A DNA stretch of 64,000 nucleotides, taken from NCBI GenBank assembly GCA_001792895.1, contig MARA01000002.1:1178001-1242000 (forward strand). The letters are read 5' to 3'. Source of the DNA: Lentinus brumalis (lineage: Eukaryota; Basidiomycota; Agaricomycetes; Polyporales; Polyporaceae). Positions 1 to 10,616 of this stretch are shown here, one piece after another (the first letter of the stretch is position 1; every line of letters starts with the position of its first letter). Below the pieces are notes generated by a model. It did not search any database. It was not told the DNA's origin and saw only the letters and a program-made list of their open reading frames with translations. The position numbers were made by a program, and so were the translations under genes.

Positions 1-704
1 AATCGGGACCTGAAACGCATAGAGTGGATCATAGGCCAGGCGCGCCAGGCGGCCTGGGGCACGAAGCTGACCCCCGTGCAAGGACAGAGAAAGGTGCGAA
101 ACTAAGTTCGGCGGATGGCTTCTCGTGCGACGTGCAGAGTCATGGGACGTGGACTTACGATACTTGACAGGTCAAGGTGAACCTAGGAGGGCCACCGCGG
201 CTAGACGCAGACGGAAATGCGGTCTCTGGCCGGATGGTGGACATGGTAGTGGAGGGGGACGACGTCTACATTGTGAGTAGTCTCAACGGCGCGTCTGCGG
301 GTATAGGGCCATGCCGTAACCTTGCTCTCCATCAGCTCGAGCGAGACGGGAGCATGCACGCGGTGAACAGCGAGACGGCGGTGGCCCCATCGATCAAGAA
401 TACGTGGTTCCTGTCCCTTGTGACCGGGCTGTGGGGCAAAGTGACTAGGCGCGATGGATCCGCGATAGATGGCACTAGCTCGGCGGATGCAGAGGACTCG
501 GACGAGGTGTCGGGTGCGGGCTCAGATGCACCGGGCAGCGGCGCGTCGACCCCGAAGGAGGGCGGTGCGGGGAGTCTGAAGAATGTGCGGGCGACGGCGA
601 CGATGATGGCGGGCGGGCGGAGGAGGAAGGCGGTGAGCAAGAAGAAACCGAGGCAGCAGCCCACGCAGGCTGCTGAGGCCGAGGGCGCTGCAGCGGAGGA
701 GTAG
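1..704 (+). CDS. 3' end of an unrecognised gene (partial)
   Basis: The 5' end lies outside the window. An exon open from base 1 reads to 93 and is followed by a GT..AG intron at 94-170. The second exon runs from 171 to the TAG ending at 704, and the join is in phase. The first visible stretch is basic (NRDLKRIEWIIGQ). The middle contains VEGDDVYIVSSLNG, which could be part of a beta-propeller or other beta-rich fold. The last 70 or so residues are low-complexity, first Ser/Gly/Asp-rich and then a basic patch (GGRRRKAVSKKKP) and an acidic Ala/Glu tail. I do not recognise the family and assign no function. Its downstream neighbour is glutamine synthetase on the same strand. Confidence 0.6.
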
Positions 705-1125
705 GTCTCACTCAGGACTTGGGCTGTACGTGTCGCAATGCATGGATTATGATACCTCGGAACGCCGGGCGATGCGGAGGCGCGACGGACCGTCTCCGCG
801 TCAGAGTGAGCTTATCGGGGCGGGCCAATGGCGACGGAGGGCTTGGGTCGGGAAGGGACCGGGGGCAGCCTGAAGCGTGCAGCGGCGGGAAAACGTCGCG
901 CAAAAAAAATGAGCGGGGCGAGGGCACTGCGGGGCCTGGCGATAACGCAGCGGCCTGGGCGGCGCTCCCCGTGCTCCCGCCGATAAGAGCCCCTACCCCA
1001 CACAAACACACGTAAACACGCCGTCCAGTACGCTTTAATCAATTGACTCGACGCTCTTCTCCTCATTCCACTTCCTCCTCCTCCTCCTCCTCCTCCTCCC
1101 CTCCGTCTCCTTTCTTCGCCTCGCC
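705..1125 (+). promoter_or_regulatory. Intergenic region and 5' leader of the glutamine synthetase gene
   Basis: No coding region is supported here. It contains the 3' flank of the upstream gene and the promoter and leader of glutamine synthetase. The notable element is a (CTC)n/pyrimidine tract just before the start codon. Pyrimidine-rich leaders are common at highly expressed fungal genes; no specific factor site is claimed. Confidence 0.5.
1071..1100 (+). repeat. (CTC)n / pyrimidine-rich trinucleotide tract
   Basis: An almost uninterrupted run of CTC/TCC units ends about 25 bases before the glutamine synthetase ATG. It lies in the probable 5' leader. Confidence 0.8.
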
Positions 1126-2442
1126 ATGTCCCACACCTACCATCCGGACCTCCTTGCGCCTTACCTCGCTCTCCCCCAGGGCGAGAAGATCCAGGCCGAG
1201 TGTACGTCTCCGACTCTAGCCCTCTCCCGACGCTCTGTGCTCATACGCTCCTCCTCCAGACGTCTGGATTGACGGCGATGGCGGTCTCCGTTCGAAGACG
1301 ACGGTAAGTACAGCACGCAGCATGCGCGACGCCCCGTCTGCGCGTGTCTCCCCAAGATCGGAGCACTAAGCCCGCCCCGCAGACGGTCACCAAGAAGGTG
1401 ACTGACATCGGTTCCCTCCGCATCTGGGACTTCGACGGCTCCTCCACCAACCAAGCCCCCGGCGGCGACTCCGATGTCTACCTCCGTCCCGCGGCCATCT
1501 TCAAGGACCCCTTCCGCGGCGGTGACAACATCCTCGTCCTCGCCGAGTGCTACAACAGCGACGGCACCCCCAACAGGACCAACTTCCGTCACCACGCCGC
1601 GAAGGTCATGGAGCTCGCCAAGGACGTCGTCCCCTGGTTCGGTATCGAGCAGGAGTACACCCTCTTCGACATGGACGGCACCCCCTACGGTTGGCCCAAG
1701 GGCGGTTTCCCGGGTCCTCAGGGTCCCTACTACTGCGGTGCCGGTACGTGATCGTCCGCTCAGCTCTCCGACACTGGCCATCCTGACGTAACTTCCGCTC
1801 AAGGCGCTGGCAAGGTCTTCGCGCGCGACCTCATTGAGGCCCACTACCGCGCGTGCTTGTACTCCGGTGTCAACATCTCCGGTATCAACGCCGAGGTCAT
1901 GCCCTCCCAGTGGGAGTTCCAGGTCGGTCCTTGCGAGGGTATCTCCATGGGCGACCACCTCTGGATGGCCCGCTACCTCCTCGTCCGCATCGCCGAGCAG
2001 TGGGGCATCAAGGTCTCCTTCCACCCCAAGCCCCTCCAGGGTGACTGGAACGGCGCCGGCTGCCACACCAACTACTCCACCAAGGCTATGCGCGAGCCCG
2101 GAGGCATGAAGCACATCGAGGAGGCCATCGCCAAGCTCGCGAAGCGCCACAACGAGCACATCGCCGTCTACGGCGAGGACAACGATCTCCGTCTCACCGG
2201 CCGTCACGAGACTGGTCACATCGGCACCTTCACCTCTGGTGTTGCCAACCGTGGCGCCTCCATCCGTATCCCCCGTCACGTCGGCGCTCAGGGCTACGGT
2301 TACCTGGAGGACCGCCGCCCCGCCTCGAACATCGGTATGACGTTTCTCCGTTCCTGTCCGCATTTCATGAGATTGACCAATCTCCACAGACCCCTATCGC
2401 GTGACGAGCATCATCGTCGAGACCACCTGTCTCGACAAGTAA
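1126..2442 (+). CDS. GLN1: Glutamine synthetase (eukaryotic type II)
   Basis: ATP-dependent synthesis of glutamine from glutamate and ammonium, the main cytosolic route of nitrogen assimilation. Five exons are supported: 1126-1201, 1260-1303, 1383-1743, 1804-2334 and 2390-2442, all with GT..AG introns. They give 354 residues, the normal length for the eukaryotic enzyme. Visible family motifs are WDFDGSST near residue 55, the metal-binding IEQEYTLFD near 130, [11 protein letters not shown] near 245, and [10 protein letters not shown] near 310 with ARG-type substrate contacts. The ATG at 1126 gives the expected short N-terminus and sits directly after the pyrimidine leader. No frame break is visible. 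A long antisense open frame here is only the codon-biased shadow. Confidence 0.97.
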
Positions 2443-2779
2443 AGAGACCTTTCTGGGTACATATACCACTAGGGTTAGAGGTGCTTAGAGCCACGCGGCG
2501 TCGTCGGACAGTATTGTGTATCTGGGGGTGGTGTGATGCAGGCAGTTTTCCCTATAATGTAATATGAATACCAACAAACAGTCTCGCGGTCATACAGGTC
2601 GTGTGCGCTGCTCGAGGTACACATAGTCGTCCAACTAGGGTATAGTACAACGGATCGGAACGAGTCAGCCATTCAGTGGAGTCGAGGAGGAAAAGGAGGA
2701 GAGATGCCAATCGATACAAAAAAAATCTTCATATTCTTCCGTCACGCAGACCGAACGCAGCACCCAAGCATGAAACCGA

Positions 2780-5700
2780 TCAGTACGGGGTGTTGACGAT
2801 GTTAGAGCGACTCCGCCCGCTTGTCGGGGCAAGTGAGGCCCTCGTCGGCCGCTTCAGATTCTTCTTGTTGACCGCGAGCACGTCGTTCTGCAGGGCAACG
2901 ATCTGACAAATTGCGCGCAAGTGTATCAGTGGGACAGCAGACGGGAGCTTGAGCGGACACGGGGAGCCGCAGGGGATGATGACGTACGATCTCCTTGTCG
3001 TCTCCGAACTTGAAGCTGTCTTGCACGACATGCTGGTCGTACCTGTGGGGGGGTTGGGGACGGAGGAAAATTAGCCTCGAACGAACCAATCGGAAGGGGC
3101 GGAAGGCACAGGCGGCGTGCACACGCACTTCTTGATCTCGTACTTGTCGAGCTGGCCCTTCTTCACCTTGGCAAAGTCCCAGGCGACGACGTACTGGCCC
3201 GTCGACGTGACGATCGCGTTCTCCTCCTGGCCCTCGCCCACGTTGAACCTGTGCATGCGGTCAGCCGAGAACACAAGACACGTATAATTGCGCTGTATGC
3301 GCGCGCGTGCTCACCTCGCCGGGGTGAAGGACACGCCGTGGCCCATGTATGCGACGTGTTCCGCCCTGAGCTGCAGCCGCCGCGGGATCGGCTTCGCATT
3401 CGCAGGGAAGCTGCGGTCGAATCCGAGCTGTCCGGTATAGCGGCCCTCACCGATGAGGGTGTCGATGAGGAGGAGGTACGTCTTCGTCGTGGCCACGATC
3501 CAGCGGCCGTTCGCAGTCACGTCCACGCCGATGATGGGGTCCCCGAGCGGGGGCAGCGCCGTCTTGGCGTTCTTGCCGATCGAGTCGAAGAGGCGGATGT
3601 CGCCCTTCTCGCTCGCGACGGCGAGCTGGCCCGCGCTGGTCGTCGCGATGCCCGAGAACTTGTTCTTCGCGACGTACTGCTTGAACTGCGAGTCGACCAT
3701 CTTGTTGCCGGACATGCGCGGGTCGATGCGGAAAAGCGCGTTGTGCGAGATGCCGACGACGGTCTTCTCGCCCGTCTTCTGCGCGAACTTCTCCGTCGGG
3801 GCGATGTGGTCGACGGTGATGTCGTCATGCACCTTCCACTCCTCCACGACCTTGCCACGCTCGATGTCCAGGCTGTAGAGCGAGTTGGGGTCCGAAGGGT
3901 TCATGAGGATCATCTTCGAATCTTGGTCGTGCAGCATGACCTGCAAAGGGTTTCACACCGATGAAGCACGGATGGTAAGCTGGGCGACGTACATGTTTCG
4001 GGCTGAAAGCCTTGCCCTTAGGGGTCGCGATATTGCTGATAGATGCGTAATATTTGACCTGATTCTGGCCGGTATGACTGAAGACACCAATCTTGTCGTC
4101 TCGCACAACGTACGACCGGTCACCCTTGTAGCCAACGGTAAGCTGCTTGTTCCTGCCTTTGGGCATTTCTGGAACATCGTCGTCTTCCTCCGGATATTCC
4201 TCCTCTTCCTCGTCATCACTCTTGTCTGCAGGGAATCGGTCAGCGACCTGATAGATGCTGTGGAAGGATGATCTTGCGTACCAAGTTCGTCGGCAACAGC
4301 ATCCTCTTCTTCCTCCTCATCCTCCACATCTCTCATCTCCACATCTTCCACGTTCGAACTCATCACATACGCCTGGTCCTCGTACTGCGGGCATTCGTCA
4401 TCTGTCAAATTCGTTCGAAGCTTGATGTTGAGATGCCTACCTTCGCCTTCTCCCAAGAGATGCCGTTGAGACCTTCCCACAACGCACGACTGAACGCGCG
4501 CTGGAAATCGTTGAACGCCTCCAGTGTCTCGAACTGCAGGCACCAACTGTTCCCCTGCCCCGATTCGCTGATATTGTTCCATGTAAACGACAGAACCCGC
4601 GGCGCCAACCGCTGGTTCATGTCCGACGAAATCTTGTGTGCAAGCACTTGCGCGTCATCTGTCGATGCCAGCAGCCAGTAATCGAACGCGCCACCAGCAG
4701 GGTTCTGCGCCACACGGGCAATGACATCGGCCTGTTTGATGTATTCGCCCGAGTCACTGTCCCAGAGATGCAGTCCGGCCGGTTCTGCGAAGATGCATGG
4801 CATGCCGATGTCTTTGTCTTTGGCGAGAGCCTTTTTTGCTGGTTCAGGCCGTTCAGGCTCCAGAGCACTTGACGAGGCGGCAGCGACCTCTTCGACAGGC
4901 GCCGGCTCGGACTTCGACGCGGAGGCTTTTCGAGAAGTCTTCGTCTTTGTCTTCGACTTCTTCGCTGCGGGCGGCCTATCCGGAGGTCCGTCAGAGGAAT
5001 GCGCATGACCGTCACAGTCGACGTACTGCCACATGAACTCTTGCAAGTCCGAGTCCTGCGTGTTGTCTGCGCTTTGCCGATACTTGCGCTCGTACATTGC
5101 GCGGTACATGCACGTCTCGAAAAACGCGCGTGTCGGCTCGTTGGTTCCAGCAGCGACAAACTCGTACAATTCGTCTTCGTCCCCTGGAGATCACGCCAGA
5201 CAAAGGTGGGTTCGTTATCGGAGGTGGTGCCTGTACGAAACTGCATCTCCTCGCAAATGAGGAAGCTACGCTCCTCGTCCGCTGTGATATGTGGTCAGAC
5301 CTGAGGCGCATGTCAAGAGCGATAACCAGGGCAAACGCGGCGGTGATATGCACTACACCACGGACAAGGCCACAATGCCAAAATAGGATGTGCGGAATTG
5401 TCGACTCCAATAGACGGGCGACCTCCGAAGCCTAACGTCCAAGATTGAACCAGCCTTGTGCTTGGGGGTACACTTGGCAGCTTGTGCAGGGTCCGGACGC
5501 CGGGGCAAAGCCTGAGGGATAAGCAAAACGGCGCACTCACTTTCTTCCTCGTCCTCCAACAACTCCTGGTCCCCATCCTCGTACACGCGCGTGATCACAA
5601 GCTGGAAATTGTGTTCCACAGAGGGAACCCTCCGGATAGTCGCCATAGCGTCATTGTATCTGCATTACGCCCCGCATGAAGTCTTTCCGGAAGGTGTGCA

Positions 5701-5972
5701 AACGTTCAGACACTCACATGCACTCCCTGCCTCCTCGGACAGTCTCGGAGCGGACAAGGAACAGCTGTCCCTCCGAGATCTTGACGACCTCCGCCGCATT
5801 GGGATCGTCTGCGATGCACACGGATGAGGATGATGTCAGAGTGGTCCACCGGGGACCTAGGAGCGGCTCACGCACGCCAGACTTTGCCTAGGACTGCAGC
5901 ACAATTCGCGGGTCAGCATGCGGTGCACGAATGACTATGCTCGGAGCGCGTACGGCTTCGGAAAATGTTCAT
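2780..5972 (-). CDS. VID27: VID27 family protein (vacuolar import and degradation)
   Basis: Cytoplasmic fungal and plant protein linked by yeast genetics to vacuolar import of fructose bisphosphatase; its biochemical role is unclear. It starts at 5972 with MNIFRS, spliced to LLGKVWHDPNAAE, the conserved VID27 N-terminus. Exons 1 (5954-5972) and 2 (5876-5893) are only 19 and 18 bases. A PH-like N-terminal half follows (GTNEPTRAFFETCMYRA). Next come a Lys/Ser-rich linker, an acidic segment (VEDEEEEEDAV), and the C-terminal VID27 beta-propeller (VMLHDQDSKMILMNPSD, GISHNALFRIDPRMSG, GRYTGQLGFDRSFP). The protein ends IVNTPY. One frame change falls at the CCCC run 5181-5184 between FVWRDLQG and DEDELYEF, inside a conserved stretch without room for an intron. 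It is divergent from the small gene at 6164. Confidence 0.93.
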
Positions 5973-6163
5973 GATGGCGGTCGGGGAAGAGGAGCACTAA
6001 CTAAGTCGTTCGCGGACTGCATTCCACTGCACCGGCTCCGCGCCCCGGCGGAGTGTGACAACCGCGCAAGTCGCGTCGGTCACGCATCACGCGTCTTCCA
6101 AGTTCGCGCGCGCAGGCGGTGCGCGGTCCTCTGCTCTCGTCGTTGAACTGTCCTGTGGGCGGG

Positions 6164-6593
6164 ATGGCCTCCTCGACGCGTTTTGCTACACCGCCGCTGT
6201 CGTCCCAAGGTGTGCGCAAGGCTGCTCGACGCCATAAACATCCTTATTAACGCGATGCAGTCAGGGAACCCGTAACTCCCGACGCGGGCCTCCGCAACCG
6301 TGCTACGCCACAGGTGAGTCGCATTTCATCCTACCTACCTACCTATCTATCTATCACTAGTCTGATGCATTCTACAGCAGACGGGAGATGCTTCCCCGAC
6401 ATCGACCATCTCGAACCTCTCCGCCCGCATCCTGGAGCCCTCTCGGTCCCTCTACCGCCCAATTACGTCCGCACCTCCCTCAGCGCTGGGGACCCCGGCG
6501 CGCAAGGTCACCATCCGCGCAGACCCTGCGATCGTGACGTGTTTCGACCCTGCCGACAGGGAGCTCTATGACCTCTGGGCGCCCAGGTTGTAA
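6164..6593 (+). CDS. Small uncharacterised protein of 104 residues, three exons
   Basis: Reconstructed from three exons: 6164-6209, 6261-6313 and 6378-6593, with introns 6210-6260 and 6314-6377. Both introns have GT..AG ends, and the phases match exactly (46 + 53 + 216 = 315 bases including the stop). It begins MASSTRFATPP, has a Ser/Thr/Pro-rich middle (TSTISNLSARILEPS), and ends in a compact motif, KVTIRADPAIVTCFDP followed by ADRELYDLWAPRL. No signal peptide, membrane segment or known domain is seen. The start lies 191 bases from the VID27 start, so both share a bidirectional promoter. The C-terminal motif looks like a conserved short linear or domain segment, but I cannot name a family. 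Confidence 0.7.
6331..6355 (+). repeat. Tetranucleotide microsatellite (CTAC/CTAT)n in an intron
   Basis: About six tandem CTAC then CTAT units inside the second intron of the small gene. Confidence 0.8.
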
Positions 6594-7046
6594 TGGGACC
6601 GTGAACTCACCTTGTTTTAGGACAAGGCGAGAAGGGTCTTGGGGCGCGTGAACGGTGGCAGCCCTTGTTCTCCGCACGTCATGCATCATGTCTCCTACCT
6701 TCGATACCACCTTGGATAGAGGATGAGAAGGCGCCGCGTGTGGCGTGCTTCGAGGAAGTACACCTTCCATGAACCATGCATTCGTAAAGGGATGCATATG
6801 CTATGCTACATACACAACCGCAGGATGTGGGGTATGAATCACCAGGTAGAAGCTCGACGACGTAACTATATATTACAGCGATGATGCGAAAGATTGATTA
6901 TGTGGGCTACAGGTAAGCAAGCATGCGAACGAGTGTGAACAGACGTCGAGAACTGGTATGGGAGAAGCAGGGGTCCAGAAAGTTAACCAAGAGTATGAAC
7001 GCCAAAACACCAGCGAGCCGACCAGGCAGCTCGTGAGTAAAATAGT
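6594..7046. other. Intergenic region between two convergent genes
   Basis: Presumed 3' flanks of the small gene (+) and the BTB gene (-). No coding region or RNA gene is recognisable. Confidence 0.5.
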
Positions 7047-8698
7047 TTAGATCCAAGGACCCGTCGGTCTCGCCTTCAACGTCGAGAACCCGTCCTTGTT
7101 CGCGCTGGCTTCCTTGAGCGCAACGCGCTCCTTCAGACTCCCAGGCGAGGGCCACGGTGCGTCCGCTTCGGCGCTACCGCCGCTCTTCCTGGTGCCGGCC
7201 CCAGAGCTCGCGAAGCCGGAGTCGTCGGACTTCCGCTGAATAGACTTCACCTCGGACTCCGCAGGGGGCTCCGGGGTCTCACGGAGAGTGTGCAGGCTCT
7301 TGCTGCTCGCGTTGCTGAAGCCGCGCATATGGAGGCCCAGCCCATTCAGACTGCCGCTTGGGCTGGGATGCCTGTGACGGAGCTCATCTGTGCAGAGCTT
7401 CTGCAGCTCCTCGAGTCCCAAGTAGGCAGCTTCATCGCGAAGCTCGAGCAGCGCCTCGAGACGTGATGTCGAGCCGTTGAGGCGTGCACCGTGCGGGAGG
7501 ATGGCAGGGGCTTCTGACGTCGACACGGGTGACCTCAGATACGTGAGGATATGCGCATACCTGATACATATGATGAGCAACATATTGTTGATATATGTGA
7601 CAATGACACTCACGGAGCACTCGGCCTGTCCAGGAAGATGTGAAGATTCGTAGAAGCTTGCGCCAAGATGCCCGTGGACGCAAGATGGTGATTGAAGATG
7701 GAGTTGAATGAGCTGTCCACCTCGCTCGCGGTCGAGTACACGGAGTGTGTGTCATTCTCCGCCGACGGGAACAGTCCGACCAGATAGGACGCCAGATGGG
7801 AAGGGCGCGACACGAGTGTGGACATTGTGGTCCTGTGGGTGGCGGTACTAGTCTCCAAAGATACTATTATCTTTGCAGGATCCAGTGAGCTGTTTGGAGC
7901 AGGAGAGACGAGAATGGCGCCGAACGGAGATTGGGGCCGGCTGGACAGGACCCCAGCGGGGAGCGGAGGGACGGAAGGGAAGCAGTCCAGGGGCGACTTC
8001 ACGCTGCGTGCACGCGACGAAGGCGACATTGCCCGAGCTGGGGCGAGCTCGGAGTCGAAATCCGAGATCGACGGCAGAGATGGAGGAGGGCGCGTGGGCG
8101 GAGGTGGGTGCGCAAGGGCAGGCATGGGCGCGGACTGGTGCCAGTCAACAGTGTCGGAGTCTGCCTCTGCCTCCTCATCATCTTCCTGTTCCTCCTCCAC
8201 ATACTCCATGTCGCTGTCAGGGATTGGCGGAAGCGGCGGGCTGTCAGGACGGTCCAAGCCGTCACAGTCTTCGTGTTCCCTTTCGGACAACCTTCCGGGC
8301 GATGGGCTCCGGACGCTCGGGCTTGCAAGCAGGTCGGGAGAGGAAGCGGAAGCTCTCGGGCCAGCGAGAGCCTCTTGGGGTGTGCGCACGACCGTCGCAC
8401 CTCCGCCAAGCACGCCACTCCGGGGAAGGGTCAGGGCCTCGACGGGGTTCGCGAATCGCGGCTCCGAGATGCGCACCGGCCGCGAGGGTGCGTACGGGAG
8501 AGAGTGTATCGAGGCAGAGGACGACGCGCGAGTGAGCCATGTCATGGGGCTGGTCACGGACGGGCGACGGGTCTTGCCCTTCGGCTTTGGACTCGTCGGG
8601 GGCGAGGCCGCAAGAGGCTGGGCGAGAGGCATGGGCTTGGAGATGGAGGAGACGGAGGGAGATGCGCGGTGGTTGCTTGGGCGGGCGTTGCTGAGCAT
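7047..8698 (-). CDS. BTB/POZ (KCTD-like) domain protein with long disordered N-terminus
   Basis: Two exons are supported, with one intron near 7561-7613. The first roughly 240 residues are low-complexity Ser/Pro-rich with an acidic patch (EYVEEEQEDDEEAEADSD), typical of disordered regulatory regions. The C-terminal third resembles a T1/BTB fold. IIVSLETSTATHRTTMSTL corresponds to the opening strand and helix, NLHIFLDRPSAP joins YAHILTYLRSP across the intron, and LEALLELRDEAAYLGLEEL is followed by QKLC. BTB proteins of this kind usually act as oligomerisation modules or Cul3 adaptors; which applies here is not visible. The tail (STLKARPTGPWI) is short. It is divergent from the Snm1-like gene. 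Confidence 0.75.
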
Positions 8699-9038
8699 CG
8701 TTCACGGCGGGCGGGGGCGAAGATGGGGGAAAGTGAGGAATAAGGCATGGGTGCAGAGGGCACAAAGGGCATTTGAGCGGGCGACGGAAGACAATTGGTT
8801 TCACCTCGTTTGGGCGAGAACAATGCGGCCAACACGCGACCGGTGCGCCGGTCGACCCCAGCACGCCCGACCAGCACTCGCTGGTCAGAGCCGTCTGATG
8901 TGCCTCCGGGACGAAGATAACTCAGGGCTTATGTGCTCCGCCAAAAAAAAAAAAACAAAAAAAAATGCGGCCAACACGCGAGGTCCTGCCCCTAACCCTA
9001 CGCGCCCTATTGTGCAGTGGCGTCGCGCGCCTCCAGCC
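8699..9038. promoter_or_regulatory. Divergent promoter region between the BTB and Snm1-like genes
   Basis: No gene is seen. It contains an interrupted poly-A tract (13 A, C, 9 A) at 8943-8965, about 75 bases before the Snm1-like start. Such dA:dT tracts commonly keep promoters free of nucleosomes; that role is inferred here. Confidence 0.5.
8943..8965 (+). repeat. Interrupted poly-A tract
   Basis: Thirteen A residues, one C, then nine A residues in an otherwise GC-rich region. Confidence 0.9.
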
Positions 9039-9772
9039 ATGGCCGCCTCGCTCCCGGCCACGCCCAACCCGGCCACCGCACAGTTCCAGCTCGCCGTCCC
9101 CTCCCTCCTCGCAACTATTTCCCCGTCGCTTGCCGCCTTGCATGCGACGCGTGCCCGTCTCCTCCATCCCCAGGCTCATCCCGCGCTTGCCGGCACCCAC
9201 TGTGCCAGATGTGGTTATCCTCTCCTCGCGAGCGACAGCCAGACACGCTCGATCCGCAAGAAGAGACGTGGCCCCAGCACACCCCGCCGCGTCCTCCGAA
9301 GGTCTTGTGGGAGCTGCGGCCACGACGAGGACGTCCCGCTAGCCGTGGACGGTGCGCCCACCTTCCGAAGGTCCGAGATCGCGTCAAACGCAAGTCTCCC
9401 TCGACTGCCCCCAGCCAGCCTCGTGCTTCCCGTGCTTCTCCAGCTGAGCTGAGTTCTCCCAGCCCGCTTCCGGTCCCCTTGATCCCTCGCTCCTCCCAGC
9501 CGATCGCGCGTTCCTCGCAGTCGACCCCGATCCCGTCTCGCCCGGCGTCCCCTGCGCGTGCAACGACCAAGGCAGCCCGATCTCTTACGTCGTCGCCGGC
9601 ACCGCCGAGCGGCGCGTCACAGGCCCAGGACCAAACCCGAACAAAGGCGCGTCCGAAGAAGCCTGGTCTGCAAAGCATGCTCGCGCGCAACCGCGAGAGG
9701 CAGGAGCAGGAGAAGAAGCGCGGAGAAGGCAGCAGCCGTCAAGGCCTGTCCGCCTTCCTGCAGGGCCTCTGA
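9039..9772 (+). CDS. Snm1/Rpr2-type zinc-ribbon protein (RNase MRP/P subunit), frame interrupted
   Basis: Probable protein subunit of RNase MRP or RNase P, which process pre-rRNA and pre-tRNA in the nucleus. The N-terminal part is helical (PSLLATISPSLAALHATRAR). It is followed by a split zinc ribbon, CARCGYPLL near residue 55 and CGSCGHDEDVP near 90. The C-terminus is basic (KARPKKPGLQSMLARNRER) and ends LSAFLQGL. This layout matches yeast Snm1: two CxxC pairs, then a basic KRNxxKK tail and a short hydrophobic end. The two halves are in different frames. Either a 92-base intron at 9352-9443 (GTGCGC..CCAG, in phase) joins them, or one C is missing at 9365-9366, which would give TFPKVRDRV. The start at 9039 is the first ATG of the zinc-ribbon frame. 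Confidence 0.72.
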
Positions 9773-10616
9773 TAGCAATCGGTACTCGTGTGCACCGGGA
9801 TTCTATCCGTTGGATACCGGTGGAAGTGCGCCATGCACACCCATCTCGTTTGCACTCCTGGCTAGACCGCCTGGTAATGTCGATCTCCCATACTGCCCAT
9901 CTCGCTAGCACTGACAGATTGTCTGTCCAGGGACCAGGACCATTCTGTTGCACTCCCAGCGAGGTGGGCAGTCGACGGGATTCCATCCCGATGCTGGATG
10001 ATTGCGCAACGGGCTCACGAGGGTATCATTCCGCTGGACCCACAAACACTATTCCGCCCTCACCTGTACTACAGCCGCATGCTGGACACGAGATCACCTT
10101 ATCTTTTGCACCACACCGTACGGGGAACCGGCGATTGAAGGGACACGGCGGGGCTTTTGTACCGAGGGTTGGACGCTATAGCACTTACTCGTGTGTCGAC
10201 GAGCCGGCCAGTACAACATCATGTAGTATGCGAGGCAGTTCATTTACCTTCAGTGCATCTCGTTGTTCCCTCTGTAGCAGCTCGTCGATGAAAAGTTTCT
10301 CACACCCGATCGCGCCGACAGAGATGTAGGTCAACAGCAAGCACATTAGAGCGATCCACGACCAAAACACTCCTCAAACTACAAGCACAGCCGTACTGCA
10401 GTAAGCACCGTAGAAACGAACAGACGGGGTGAAGGGGTGCAGGGTAACACCAATCCCAATCGCGTGAGCAGAGGATGGGAAGTACAAGGTGGGGTTGGTA
10501 CAAAGGGGGGAAGTTGAAAACGAAGAGAACGAAAACGCATAGGCTACTCCGGCTATCGTACAAGAATCTCCTGGTTCCATTTGAGAAGGATATGAACGAA
10601 GAGCAAGCATGAACGT
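9773..10616. other. Intergenic region between convergent genes
   Basis: An 844-base gap. A 179-codon open frame on + at 9790-10329 has no recognisable composition or motif. A hydrophobic open frame on - near 10185-10370 (SWIALMCLLLTYISVGAIG) has no ATG and a stop just upstream. Neither is called as a gene. Much of the region next to 10617 is probably SSD1 3' untranslated sequence. Confidence 0.45.

Noticed and set aside
1161..2387. 408-codon open frame antisense to glutamine synthetase
   Set aside because: High third-position C in the real gene keeps the opposite strand open; the sense strand encodes an unmistakable enzyme.
7818..9452. 544-codon open frame on the plus strand
   Set aside because: It lies antisense to the BTB gene and then runs into the Snm1-like exon. 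Its composition is that of a codon-biased shadow, with no domain.
9790..10329. 179-codon open frame between the Snm1-like gene and SSD1
   Set aside because: No domain, no conserved-looking motif, and no splice partners; likely untranslated flank.
10185..10370. Hydrophobic open frame on the minus strand resembling a membrane segment
   Set aside because: It lacks an ATG, has a stop immediately upstream, and falls in the probable SSD1 3' untranslated region.
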